This document shows positions 1-5,157 of a DNA stretch of 5,157 nucleotides, piece after piece (within the stretch, counting starts at the first letter, position 1; each line of letters starts with the position of its first letter). Origin of the DNA: an uncultured Thermomicrobiales bacterium. Lineage in GTDB: Bacteria; Chloroflexota; Chloroflexia; Thermomicrobiales; UBA6265. Made by a program: the position numbers and the translations under genes. The notes under the pieces are model-generated. The model saw only the letters and a program-made list of their open reading frames with translations. It was not told the origin of the DNA and did no database searches. The stretch covers positions 1-5,157 of the forward strand of contig CADCWK010000212.1 of assembly GCA_902806375.1 (NCBI GenBank), read 5' to 3'.

Positions 1-1654
1 GCATCGGCTGGACCGGGACGTGGATCAGGGTCGGTTCGCGGGAGGCGAAACCCTCCCGGAGGTGCGTCCGGAGCTGCTCCGGCGTCTCGGCCCGGCGGCC
101 GGTCACCCCGAAGACGTTGGCCAGGTCCCTGAAGTCCGGGTTCCGCAGGTTGGAGGCGATCGTCCGGCCGTTCATCTGCTCCTGCTGGATCCGGCGGACG
201 TTGCCGAAGGCGCCGTCGTCGAAGACCACCGAGACCAGCGGGATGCCGAACTGGGCCTGGGTGGCGAGCTCGGCCAGCGCGAAGCCGAAGCCGCCGTCGC
301 CGTTGACCGAGACGACCGGCGTGTCCCAGTGGGCCACCTGGACGCCGAGGGCCGTCGGGAAGCCGTAACCGAGCGTCCCCTGGTACGTCGGGCCGATGAA
401 GGTCCGGGGGTTGTAGACCGGCAGACCGAGGTTGGCCCAGTAGCCGATCTGCGTCTGCTCCGAGACCCAGATCCCCTCGTCCGGCAGTTCCGCACGGATC
501 GCGTGGGCGAATCCGGCCTGCGGCTGGATGCCGTCGACCCGCTCCTGGATGCCGCGGTTGAGCGCCTCGAACTCGTCGGTCCGGTCCGGGCGGGCACCGC
601 TGTGGGCCGGGATCCGCTCGATCAGGGCGGCCATGCCGAGCTTCGCGTCGGCGACGACCGGGGCGGCGACCGGGTAGTTGCGCCCGACCTCCTCCGAGTC
701 GATGTCGATCTGGACGACCGTGCGGCCCGGCTGGAGCTTCCAGCGCAGGGTGACGGCGTCGGCGAACCGGGTGCCGACGGCGAGGATGACGTCCGCCTTC
801 GGGACGAGATCCATCGCCGCCATCCCGTGCTGGGCCAGCGGGTGGCGGGAGGAGAGGGCACCCTTGCCGTTGTTCGTCAGGATGACCGGCGCCTGGAGCA
901 GCTCGGCCAGTCGCTGGAGCTCCTCCGTGGCGTCGGCGCCGATCACGCCGCCGCCGGCGAAGATGACCGGGTTCTTCGCGCCGCCGAGCAGCTTCGCGGC
1001 GGCCTCGATCTCGTCCGGGTTCGGGGCGCGGCGCTGGCGCTCGCCGGCGCCCGGCAGGATCTGGACATCGCCCGTCTGGAACAGCGTGTCCTGCGGGACC
1101 TCGATCTCGACCGGCCGGACGCGGCCATCCCACATCGTCCGGATCGCCCGGTTGAGCGTGCCCGGCACCTCTTCCGGCGTGACGGCGCGCTCGGCGTGCT
1201 TGGTCGCGGAGCGGACCATGCCGAGCTGGTTGGGGATCTCGTGGAGCAGACCGCGGCCGAACTCGATCAGGTCCGACTGGATCTGCCCGGAGATGCAGAG
1301 CACCGGCGAGTTGGCGGCGTAGGCGGTCGAGAGGGCGGCCAGCGCGTTCATCAGGCCGGGGCCGGGGACCACGACGCAGGTGCCGATCTTCCCGGTCGAC
1401 CGCGCCCAGCCGTCGGCCATGTAGGCGGTCGTCTGCTCGTGGCGGGTGTGGAAGACGCGCAGCGACCCATCGTTGACGGCGTCGTAGATCGCGTCGAACA
1501 GCCCGTCGAGCTGGATGCCCGGCAGCGCGAAGAGCGTGTCGATCCCCTCCGCCTTGAGCTGCTCGACCAGCGCCTGCCCGCCGGTCAGCTGGCGGGTCTG
1601 GCTGGCGGCGGCGGTGCCGGTCTCGTCGATGGTTGGTGCCGTTGCCTCGGTCAC
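1..1654 (-). CDS. Thiamine-diphosphate-dependent enzyme, acetolactate synthase-like large subunit (3' end cut off by window)
   Basis: Reading the minus strand from GTG at 1654 gives 551 uninterrupted codons to the window edge, with no stop reached. The protein has the three-domain plan of the acetolactate synthase / benzoylformate decarboxylase superfamily: an N-terminal pyrimidine-binding domain (about 20-190) with the catalytic Glu at 73 in RHEQTTAYMADG and the GPGLMNAL loop at 98-105; a central Rossmann-like domain (about 212-345, VIFAGGGVIGAD); and a C-terminal diphosphate domain with GDG at 452-454 and FDDGAFGN at 478-485. Such cytosolic enzymes use ThDP and Mg2+ to decarboxylate or ligate 2-oxo acids; the substrate cannot be read here. 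The usual family length is about 550-580 residues, so little is missing. No regulatory small subunit (ilvN) is visible upstream, and the downstream side is outside the window. True acetolactate synthase, another 2-oxo-acid decarboxylase or a carboligase all remain possible. The metal-site pair, normally NN or ND, is DD here. Confidence 0.93.
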   Translation of the reverse strand, partial: MTEATAPTIDETGTAAASQTRQLTGGQALVEQLKAEGIDTLFALPGIQLDGLFDAIYDAVNDGSLRVFHTRHEQTTAYMADGWARSTGKIGTCVVVPGPGLMNALAALSTAYAANSPVLCISGQIQSDLIEFGRGLLHEIPNQLGMVRSATKHAERAVTPEEVPGTLNRAIRTMWDGRVRPVEIEVPQDTLFQTGDVQILPGAGERQRRAPNPDEIEAAAKLLGGAKNPVIFAGGGVIGADATEELQRLAELLQAPVILTNNGKGALSSRHPLAQHGMAAMDLVPKADVILAVGTRFADAVTLRWKLQPGRTVVQIDIDSEEVGRNYPVAAPVVADAKLGMAALIERIPAHSGARPDRTDEFEALNRGIQERVDGIQPQAGFAHAIRAELPDEGIWVSEQTQIGYWANLGLPVYNPRTFIGPTYQGTLGYGFPTALGVQVAHWDTPVVSVNGDGGFGFALAELATQAQFGIPLVSVVFDDGAFGNVRRIQQEQMNGRTIASNLRNPDFRDLANVFGVTGRRAETPEQLRTHLREGFASREPTLIHVPVQPM

Positions 1655-1659
1655 TGGGT

Positions 1660-1666
1660 TCCCTTT
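1660..1666 (-). promoter_or_regulatory. Ribosome binding site deciding the GTG start of the ThDP enzyme
   Basis: On the minus strand the sequence AAAGGGA lies 5 bases upstream of GTG at 1654. No ATG in the frame gives a better fit: the protein would otherwise begin at Met79, inside the catalytic domain and after the essential Glu73. An in-frame TTG lies 12 bases upstream of the GTG but overlaps the binding site, so it is unlikely to be the start. Confidence 0.7.
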
Positions 1667-1766
1667 CAAGGCGACGGTCCGGTCGCGTCTGCGCGGCCAC
1701 GCCCCGTCGCGTCGTCGTGACGGCCGTGGCTCCGGATCCTGTCGTCGTCGGTTGGTCGTCGCGGTG

Positions 1767-1772
1767 ATTGTA
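1767..1772 (-). promoter_or_regulatory. Possible -10 box for the ThDP enzyme gene
   Basis: The minus strand reads TACAAT about 113 bases upstream of the GTG start, a good match to a sigma-70-type -10 element in otherwise very GC-rich DNA. No convincing -35 box is seen 16-18 bases further upstream; that spacer is occupied by the 14-bp palindrome at 1777-1790. The assignment rests on one hexamer only. Confidence 0.2.
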
Positions 1773-1776
1773 CGTG

Positions 1777-1790
1777 GCCGGGCGCCCGGC
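1777..1790. repeat. 14-bp perfect GC palindrome in divergent intergenic region
   Basis: GCCGGGCGCCCGGC is its own reverse complement. It lies between the divergent ThDP enzyme and Uma2 genes and next to the TACAAT box. GTACG (1770-1774) and CGTAC (1796-1800) flank it as an outer inverted repeat whose centre is offset by about 1.5 bases. It could be an operator or a small hairpin. There is no following T-run on either strand, so a classical terminator is unlikely. Short GC palindromes also arise often by chance in DNA of this composition. Confidence 0.35.
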
Positions 1791-1881
1791 TGGTTCGTAC
1801 CTGGTCTCGGCGGCCGGTGAAACGGTCAGGACGCTGTGGCACACTCACAGGCACAGGCGTCGCCGCACGTAGCGTCGATGC

Positions 1882-1887
1882 AGGGAG
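1882..1887 (+). promoter_or_regulatory. Ribosome binding site deciding the Uma2 start
   Basis: AGGGAG lies 8 bases before ATG at 1896 and is the best Shine-Dalgarno match in the area. It favours ATG 1896 over the in-frame ATG at 1878, which would contain the site, and over the in-frame GTG at 1836, which has only a short AGG 5 bases upstream. Confidence 0.6.
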
Positions 1888-1895
1888 ACCCTGTC

Positions 1896-2507
1896 ATGGT
1901 CGTTGAACCCCAGATCTGGCCCCAGACCCGACTGTTCACTGTTGATGACTACGATTCGCTGCCGGACGACGGGCCACGCTTTGAGATCATCGACGGGGTA
2001 TTGCTCGAGATGCCGGCTCCCACGATCTTTCATCAGCAGGTCCTCAGCGAATTCAACGACCTGCTGAAGCAGCATGTTCGCCAGCACCGGCTCGGTCTCG
2101 TCCTTTTCGCACCGGTCGATGTCGCGTTGAGTCACCTTGACATCGTCCAGCCGGACCTCGTTTTCGTGTCCCACGCCAACGCGAACGTCATCACCCCAGG
2201 TGGGAAGCGAATCGTCGGGGCACCGGATCTGGTATTGGAAGCGTCATCGCCTCGCACGACACTGCGCGACCAGGGGGCCAAGCGGCGGTTGTATGCCTCG
2301 CATGGCGTCCGTGAGTACTGGTTCGTCGACACCGATACAGAGACCCTGAAGATCTGGACACGTGACGGTAGCGGTTATGTCGAAGCGACGGGTGACGACG
2401 TGCGCTTGCGTAGCGTTGTGCTGCCGGGGCTTGAGATCGATGTCCCGGCTCTGATGGCTGGCGCCCGTGGCGATCTCCTGCTGCCAGGTTCAGGAGAAGG
2501 GCAGTGA
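1896..2507 (+). CDS. Uma2 family (DUF820) PD-(D/E)XK-type putative endonuclease
   Basis: The 203-residue protein has the whole Uma2/DUF820 pattern. The N-terminal motif FTVDDYDSLPDDGPRFEIIDG (14-34) is followed by the helix around HQQV (46-49), then VQPDLVFVS with Asp87, APDLVLEASSP with Glu115, DQGAKRRLY with Lys129, and GVREYWFVD (137-145). Asp87, Glu115 and Lys129 correspond to the acidic and lysine residues of the restriction-endonuclease-like fold, so the catalytic set looks intact. Uma2 proteins are widespread in cyanobacteria, Chloroflexota and actinobacteria, usually in many copies. The fold predicts nuclease activity, but their cellular role is not settled. Length is typical. An alternative GTG start at 1836 would add 20 residues with no family similarity. 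A decayed second copy follows 27 bases downstream. GC is lower than in the neighbours (55% in 1981-2040 against 75% in 241-300 of the ThDP gene, counted by hand), consistent with acquisition by transfer. Confidence 0.9.
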   Translation: MVVEPQIWPQTRLFTVDDYDSLPDDGPRFEIIDGVLLEMPAPTIFHQQVLSEFNDLLKQHVRQHRLGLVLFAPVDVALSHLDIVQPDLVFVSHANANVITPGGKRIVGAPDLVLEASSPRTTLRDQGAKRRLYASHGVREYWFVDTDTETLKIWTRDGSGYVEATGDDVRLRSVVLPGLEIDVPALMAGARGDLLLPGSGEGQ

Positions 2508-2534
2508 AGGCGGGATGCCGAGCGACCATGTCCG

Positions 2535-2918
2535 ATGCCGACACGGATACAGGTCACCGACTACGGCCACCGACCGGATGATGGGCGACGTGTCGAACGC
2601 ATCGATGAGGAACTGATCGACCTGCCGGCATCTGACGGGTTTCTTCAACTAGTTGCCATCGCGTTCCAACGGTTGCCCGACGAACCCATCTTGCTGAGAG
2701 AGATGGGGGTGGTCCGTACCGCGCCGTTCGACGTCCGACTCGCCGACGTCATCGTTCAGCCGGACATCCTCTATCTGTCAGCCGGGCGATGCCACATCAC
2801 CACCCGCGACTAGCGAGTAACCGAGGCGCCCGATGCGGTCGTGGATGGAGGTCTCCTCGCGGTCGACGATGGACCGGGATCTCGGGAACGTCGGGAACTC
2901 TTCGCTTCGGCGCAGGAG
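2535..2918 (+). pseudogene. Decayed Uma2 family (DUF820) gene, second tandem copy
   Basis: ATG at 2535 opens 92 codons that follow the Uma2 N-terminal half: VTDYGHRPDDGRRVERIDEELIDLP, then VRTAPFDVRLADVIVQPDILYLS with the conserved Asp of QPD. A TAG at 2811-2813 stops it, where an intact family member continues for about 100 residues. The family sequence carries on past the stop: RVTEAPDAVV in the same frame (2814-2843), then MEVSSRSTMDRDLG one frame later from 2845 (the Glu motif of the nuclease site), then RRELFASA back in the first frame (about 2889-2912). That is one nonsense change plus two frame changes. After about 2918 no trace of the expected GVREYW segment is found. The catalytic Lys region is damaged: GNV or ERRE stands where GxKR is expected. 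The product, if made, would lack most of the active site. It is a paralogue of the intact upstream gene, not a recent copy, since the two differ at many positions. Confidence 0.85.
2882..2899 (+). repeat. 9-bp tandem near-duplication inside the Uma2 pseudogene
   Basis: TCGGGAACG (2882-2890) is followed directly by TCGGGAACT (2891-2899), identical at eight of nine positions. It sits at the second frame change in the decayed Uma2 gene. A replication slip here may have contributed to the scrambling, although a whole 9-base duplication would not itself shift the frame. Confidence 0.5.
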
Positions 2919-2952
2919 GCAAGCGGGCAAGGTCGTCCGAGGTCCTGGCTCA

Positions 2953-4317
2953 CTACGACACCCAGTACCAGTGGGCGAACTGGATCGTGAACAGGACGAG
3001 CAGCAGCCCGGAAACGACGCTGTAGGCGATCAGCGGGCCCCGGCGCTGGAGCAGGATCGCCAGCACGACGAACAGTGGGAACAGCACGATCCCGAAGCGC
3101 GGGATGCTCATCAGCGGATGGACGCCCCCAGGTTGGAACAGCGGGAACAGCAGCGGCGGCAGCAGATAGGCCGTCTGATAGAGCGGAAGGATCCGGAGCC
3201 CGAGGACGGCCAGCCCGATGAACAGCAGCAGGCTGACCAGTTCGACCGTGTCGCTGTCAGCGAACATGGTGCGGAACTCGTACGAGGTGACGTTGCCCCA
3301 GCTCGGGTCGTCGATCAACTCCCGAACCCAGGTCCAGTCGGCGCCGACGACGTTGTAGTTCGCCGGGATGTAATCATGGTCATCCGGCCCGGTGCAGCTC
3401 GATGCCGCGCACTGGAAGGTCTCCCATGGCAGGGCCGAGTAGCGGTACCACTGGCCCTGCACCTCGACGAAGGCCGGGTTTGTGACAGTTTGCGGGATCT
3501 CCTCGGCGTCGAGGTAGACGTAGAACAGGACCGGGCCGAGGATCGGCAAGATGGCAAAAGCGGCGCTGGGCAGCCCTCTCGTCACCCAGCGGCGGGGCTC
3601 CCAGCCGTACTGCTGGATGAACAGCACCGCGAACGGCAGCAGCAGCATGACGCCGTTGGAGCGGGTCAGGGCGGCGAGCAGCCCGAGGATGCCGGCCAGC
3701 GCCCAGCTCCGCGTCCGGGCGAAGTAGAGCGCGCCGGCGGCCAGCATCAGGAACAGCGACTCGGTGTAGACCGCCGAAAAGAACAGCGCCATCGGGAACA
3801 GCGCCAGCGCCCAGAGCGTGATCCGGGCGATCCGCTCCGGGAAGTCCACCCGGACCAGGGCGTAGACGAAACCCAGCGCGACGACGAAGAAGACGTTGCT
3901 GAGCAGCCAGCCAACGACCTCGAGCGGCATCCCGGTCAGGCGGGCGCCACCCTCCATCAACCACGGGTAGAGGGGCCAGTAGGCCGGGTTGGCATTGGCG
4001 AATGACCCGTAGCCCTGATCGGCGATGGACGTATACCAGAGCCCGTCCCAGCTCCGGAACGGCTCCACGAGGTTCTGCACCCAGCCGCTCAGGTCAGCCG
4101 GACCGTTGGGATCGCCCTTGTAGTTGCCCGGTCCGGATTCCATCGCTCCGGCGCCGGCAGACCGGGGGTCGTCGCGCGTGGTGCCATAGACGAAGGCCAG
4201 GGTCGCGGTGAGCTGCACGATCAGGAAGTGGACGAAGCCGACGACCAGCGGGTAGGTGAACCGGTCGCTGCCGGTGCTGCGTCGGAGGGACGGCGCCGAG
4301 GCCCTGGTGGCGGTCAT
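2953..4317 (-). CDS. PIG-V-like polytopic membrane mannosyltransferase (GT-C fold)
   Basis: The 454-residue protein is strongly hydrophobic, with about ten membrane segments. Family marks seen: one N-terminal segment (about 22-44); an extracytoplasmic stretch ending SWDGLWY (89-95), whose Trp-Asp is the expected acidic site of GT-C enzymes; YWPLYP (113-118); FPMALFFSAVYTES (174-187); LTRSNG (217-222); and PRFGIVLFPLF (406-416). These match the PIG-V / GPI-mannosyltransferase-2-like family, whose bacterial members are thought to transfer mannose or another hexose from a polyprenyl-phosphate donor outside the membrane. Acceptor and sugar are not readable here. A soluble insert (about 275-355) carries Cys303 and Cys308, possibly a disulphide. 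ATG 4317 is chosen because a good ribosome binding site precedes it. A start at 4416 would add 33 residues unlike a membrane-protein N terminus. It converges with the Uma2 pseudogene, and no partner glycosyltransferase is adjacent. Confidence 0.88.
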   Translation of the reverse strand: MTATRASAPSLRRSTGSDRFTYPLVVGFVHFLIVQLTATLAFVYGTTRDDPRSAGAGAMESGPGNYKGDPNGPADLSGWVQNLVEPFRSWDGLWYTSIADQGYGSFANANPAYWPLYPWLMEGGARLTGMPLEVVGWLLSNVFFVVALGFVYALVRVDFPERIARITLWALALFPMALFFSAVYTESLFLMLAAGALYFARTRSWALAGILGLLAALTRSNGVMLLLPFAVLFIQQYGWEPRRWVTRGLPSAAFAILPILGPVLFYVYLDAEEIPQTVTNPAFVEVQGQWYRYSALPWETFQCAASSCTGPDDHDYIPANYNVVGADWTWVRELIDDPSWGNVTSYEFRTMFADSDTVELVSLLLFIGLAVLGLRILPLYQTAYLLPPLLFPLFQPGGVHPLMSIPRFGIVLFPLFVVLAILLQRRGPLIAYSVVSGLLLVLFTIQFAHWYWVS

Positions 4318-4326
4318 GCTGGCCGA

Positions 4327-4334
4327 CTCTCCCT
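4327..4334 (-). promoter_or_regulatory. Ribosome binding site deciding the start of the PIG-V-like gene
   Basis: The minus strand reads AGGGAGAG 9 bases before ATG at 4317. This sets the start at 4317, just ahead of the basic N terminus and first membrane segment, and makes the in-frame start at 4416 unlikely. Confidence 0.6.
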
Positions 4335-4368
4335 GATGTACCGCCGAACCGGCCCGATGAGCCCGCGA

Positions 4369-4377
4369 AGGATAACA
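4369..4377 (-). promoter_or_regulatory. Possible extended -10 promoter element for the PIG-V-like gene
   Basis: The minus strand reads TGTTATCCT about 50 bases upstream of ATG 4317. This resembles an extended -10 (TG, one base, then a TATAAT-like hexamer) and is one of the few AT-containing stretches here. No clear -35 box is seen. Weak evidence. Confidence 0.2.
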
Positions 4378-4425
4378 GGCACTGCCCGGCGAACCGGTCT
4401 CACGGCGCGTTCCCATCGGCTACCT

Positions 4426-4468
4426 CGCCCCGCAGACGACCGGGGCGCATGGGCCGACCCGGCGCCCC
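4426..4468. repeat. Two mutually exclusive GC hairpins sharing a middle segment
   Basis: CGCCCCG (4426-4432) can pair with CGGGGCG (4441-4447) across an 8-base loop. GGGGCGC (4442-4448), which overlaps that second arm, can instead pair with GCGCCCC (4462-4468) across a 13-base loop. Only one hairpin can form at a time. No T-run follows either one. The segment lies about 110 bases upstream of the PIG-V-like start. It may be a transcript switch or simply chance in GC-rich DNA. Confidence 0.35.
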
Positions 4469-4623
4469 ATGGACGAGCCGGGATGCTGACGCTCACCGCG
4501 GCGAGTGCATCGCGGTCCGGTGTCCGACTGGCGTCCAGCGGGGTGCCGCCGAGGGATACGTCCGCTCGCTGGGACCCGTTGCGGCAGGGCGATCTCCCGG
4601 TTCGCGGTCGCCAGGTTGTCGGG

Positions 4624-4641
4624 ACCGACCCATGGGTCGGT
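4624..4641. repeat. 18-bp perfect palindrome, possible operator
   Basis: ACCGACCCATGGGTCGGT is fully self-complementary with no spacer, and symmetry ends at both outer bases (G at 4623 and G at 4642). Nine independent base pairs must match, so chance occurrence in 5 kb is unlikely, though the base bias raises it somewhat. Length and symmetry suit a dimeric repressor of TetR type. It lies about 300 bases upstream of the PIG-V-like start with no confident gene beside it. Confidence 0.45.
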
Positions 4642-4780
4642 GCAGAGTGGCCCCGTTCACGTCCCGGCGGGGGCTGGCGCGCGGTCTGGAGGACGCCGGG
4701 ACACCCGTCGGCCGCGGGGGCGGTAGGGTGCCCGACGGTCGCGCCATCGGCGATGATGGTCGCCGTCAGCGCGGCCCTAA

Positions 4781-5050
4781 TCATGGCGACCCTGTTGGCG
4801 AGCAACCGATCGTCGCTGCCCAGCCGTCTCGGGGCCCACTGCTGACCGTCCTGCTCCGGTGGCGATGGTCCCTCGTCGTCCCCGCCGGCCGCCTCGTGGT
4901 TGAGTAGTCAGGTCGCCGGGTTGCGGGCCGGGCGACGGCCAGTGGGACAGTACCGGGGTCGAAACCGGGCCAGCGCGCGCCGAGCGGGAGCCCGGCCAGC
5001 CCGGTGACGATGCCATCGGCGAGAGGCGATTCGGCTGGTCCGGGAATCAT
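4781..5050 (-). CDS. Doubtful small ORF, hypothetical protein or gene remnant
   Basis: ATG at 5050 on the minus strand follows AGGAG (5056-5060) at a 5-base spacing, the best start signal in the right-hand region. It opens 89 codons to TGA at 4781. The first 40 or so residues (for example ADGIVTGLAGLPLGARWPGFDP) look protein-like and mostly end codons in G or C. The rest is rich in Arg, Thr and Pro, as in an unselected frame of GC-rich DNA. I recognise no family. It could be the start of a gene that has since lost its frame, or not a gene at all. Confidence 0.2.
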   Translation of the reverse strand: MIPGPAESPLADGIVTGLAGLPLGARWPGFDPGTVPLAVARPATRRPDYSTTRRPAGTTRDHRHRSRTVSSGPRDGWAATIGCSPTGSP

Positions 5051-5157
5051 GCGGACTCCTGACGGCGGCTGGGTGATCCGGTCGCCCGGAGGGCAGGACG
5101 AAGACGAGTGCCGGGACGATACGACCGATGAGCGAGGGATGCATGGCGAATCAGACC

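Larger units (their letters stand above)
4318..5157. other. About 840 bases without a confident gene
   Basis: Several overlapping open frames exist on both strands, but all read as Arg-, Pro- and Gly-rich low-complexity protein typical of GC-rich non-coding DNA, and no family motif is seen in any of them. The stretch holds the upstream region of the PIG-V-like gene, the alternating hairpins at 4426-4468, the 18-bp palindrome at 4624-4641 and the weak candidate at 4781-5050. No tRNA cloverleaf, transposon end or direct-repeat array was found by eye. Degenerate gene remains are plausible but not shown. Confidence 0.5.

Noticed and set aside
20..1720. Plus-strand open frame of 566 codons opposite the ThDP enzyme gene
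   Set aside because: It is rich in Arg, Asp, Gly and Val with no family motif and mirrors the minus-strand codons. The minus strand encodes a full ThDP enzyme with catalytic motifs, so this long frame is a by-product of GC-rich codon use.
1836..1895. N-terminal extension of the intact Uma2 gene from GTG 1836
   Set aside because: The 20 extra residues show no Uma2 similarity, and AGGGAG at 1882-1887 points to ATG 1896. It stays possible because a short AGG precedes the GTG.
2919..2952. Terminator between the convergent Uma2 pseudogene and PIG-V-like gene
   Set aside because: No stem-loop with a T-run was found on either strand in the short gap.
2833..4005. Plus-strand open frame of 390 codons opposite the PIG-V-like gene
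   Set aside because: Its first residues (MEVSSRSTMDRDLG) are Uma2 pseudogene remains; the rest is Gln-, Arg- and Asp-rich antisense of a well-supported membrane protein.
4318..4416. N-terminal extension of the PIG-V-like protein from the in-frame start at 4416
   Set aside because: The 33 added residues are not signal- or membrane-like, and a good ribosome binding site directly precedes ATG 4317.
4228..4907. Overlapping plus-strand ORFs of 152 and 205 codons
   Set aside because: Arg-, Gly- and Pro-rich with no motif; one overlaps the PIG-V-like gene start, and no ribosome binding site stands out.
4908..5144. Minus-strand ORF beginning MHPSLIGRIVPALVFVLPSG
   Set aside because: The start is hydrophobic, but it has no ribosome binding site, an in-frame TGA lies just upstream, and after about 20 residues it becomes Arg- and His-rich without a recognisable family.
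5128..5157. Possible plus-strand gene start at the right edge (ATG 5128 or ATG 5143 with GAGGG at 5134-5138)
   Set aside because: Only five to ten codons are visible and the spacing of GAGGG to ATG 5143 is short (4 bases), so it cannot be supported from this window.

Overview
This is a GC-rich bacterial window with three confident protein genes, one clearly decayed gene, and about 840 bases at the right end with no convincing gene. The mix of genes (a free-standing acetolactate-synthase-like ThDP enzyme, Uma2 (DUF820) nucleases in tandem, and a bacterial PIG-V-like mannosyltransferase) fits a high-GC Chloroflexota such as Thermomicrobia, or an actinobacterium. That placement is inferred from family content only; there is no rRNA or marker gene here.

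Layout, left to right. (1) Bases 2-1654 on the minus strand encode almost all of a thiamine-diphosphate enzyme of the acetolactate synthase / benzoylformate decarboxylase superfamily. It starts at a GTG behind a good ribosome binding site, and only its extreme C terminus is cut off by the window edge. (2) Bases 1655-1895 form a divergent intergenic region with a 14-bp GC palindrome beside a possible minus-strand -10 box. (3) Bases 1896-2507 on the plus strand encode an intact Uma2-family protein with its nuclease-like D...E...K residues. (4) Bases 2535 to about 2918 hold a second Uma2 copy in tandem, now a pseudogene: an in-frame TAG followed by two reading-frame changes, with recognisable family sequence continuing past each lesion. 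(5) Bases 2953-4317 on the minus strand encode a polytopic membrane protein with the hallmarks of PIG-V-type GT-C mannosyltransferases; it converges on the Uma2 pair. (6) Bases 4318-5157 contain an 18-bp perfect palindrome, a set of mutually exclusive hairpins, and one weak small-ORF candidate.

Nothing shows the genes working as one pathway. The ThDP enzyme and the mannosyltransferase look like ordinary chromosomal genes, and the Uma2 pair between them looks like accessory DNA: visibly lower GC and one copy decaying. I found no CRISPR array, tRNA, rRNA, insertion sequence or recognisable multi-gene defence or biosynthetic system. The most informative observations are the Uma2 tandem with its readable decay, the Asp-Asp pair in the ThDP metal-binding motif, and the palindrome and alternating hairpins in the right-hand region.
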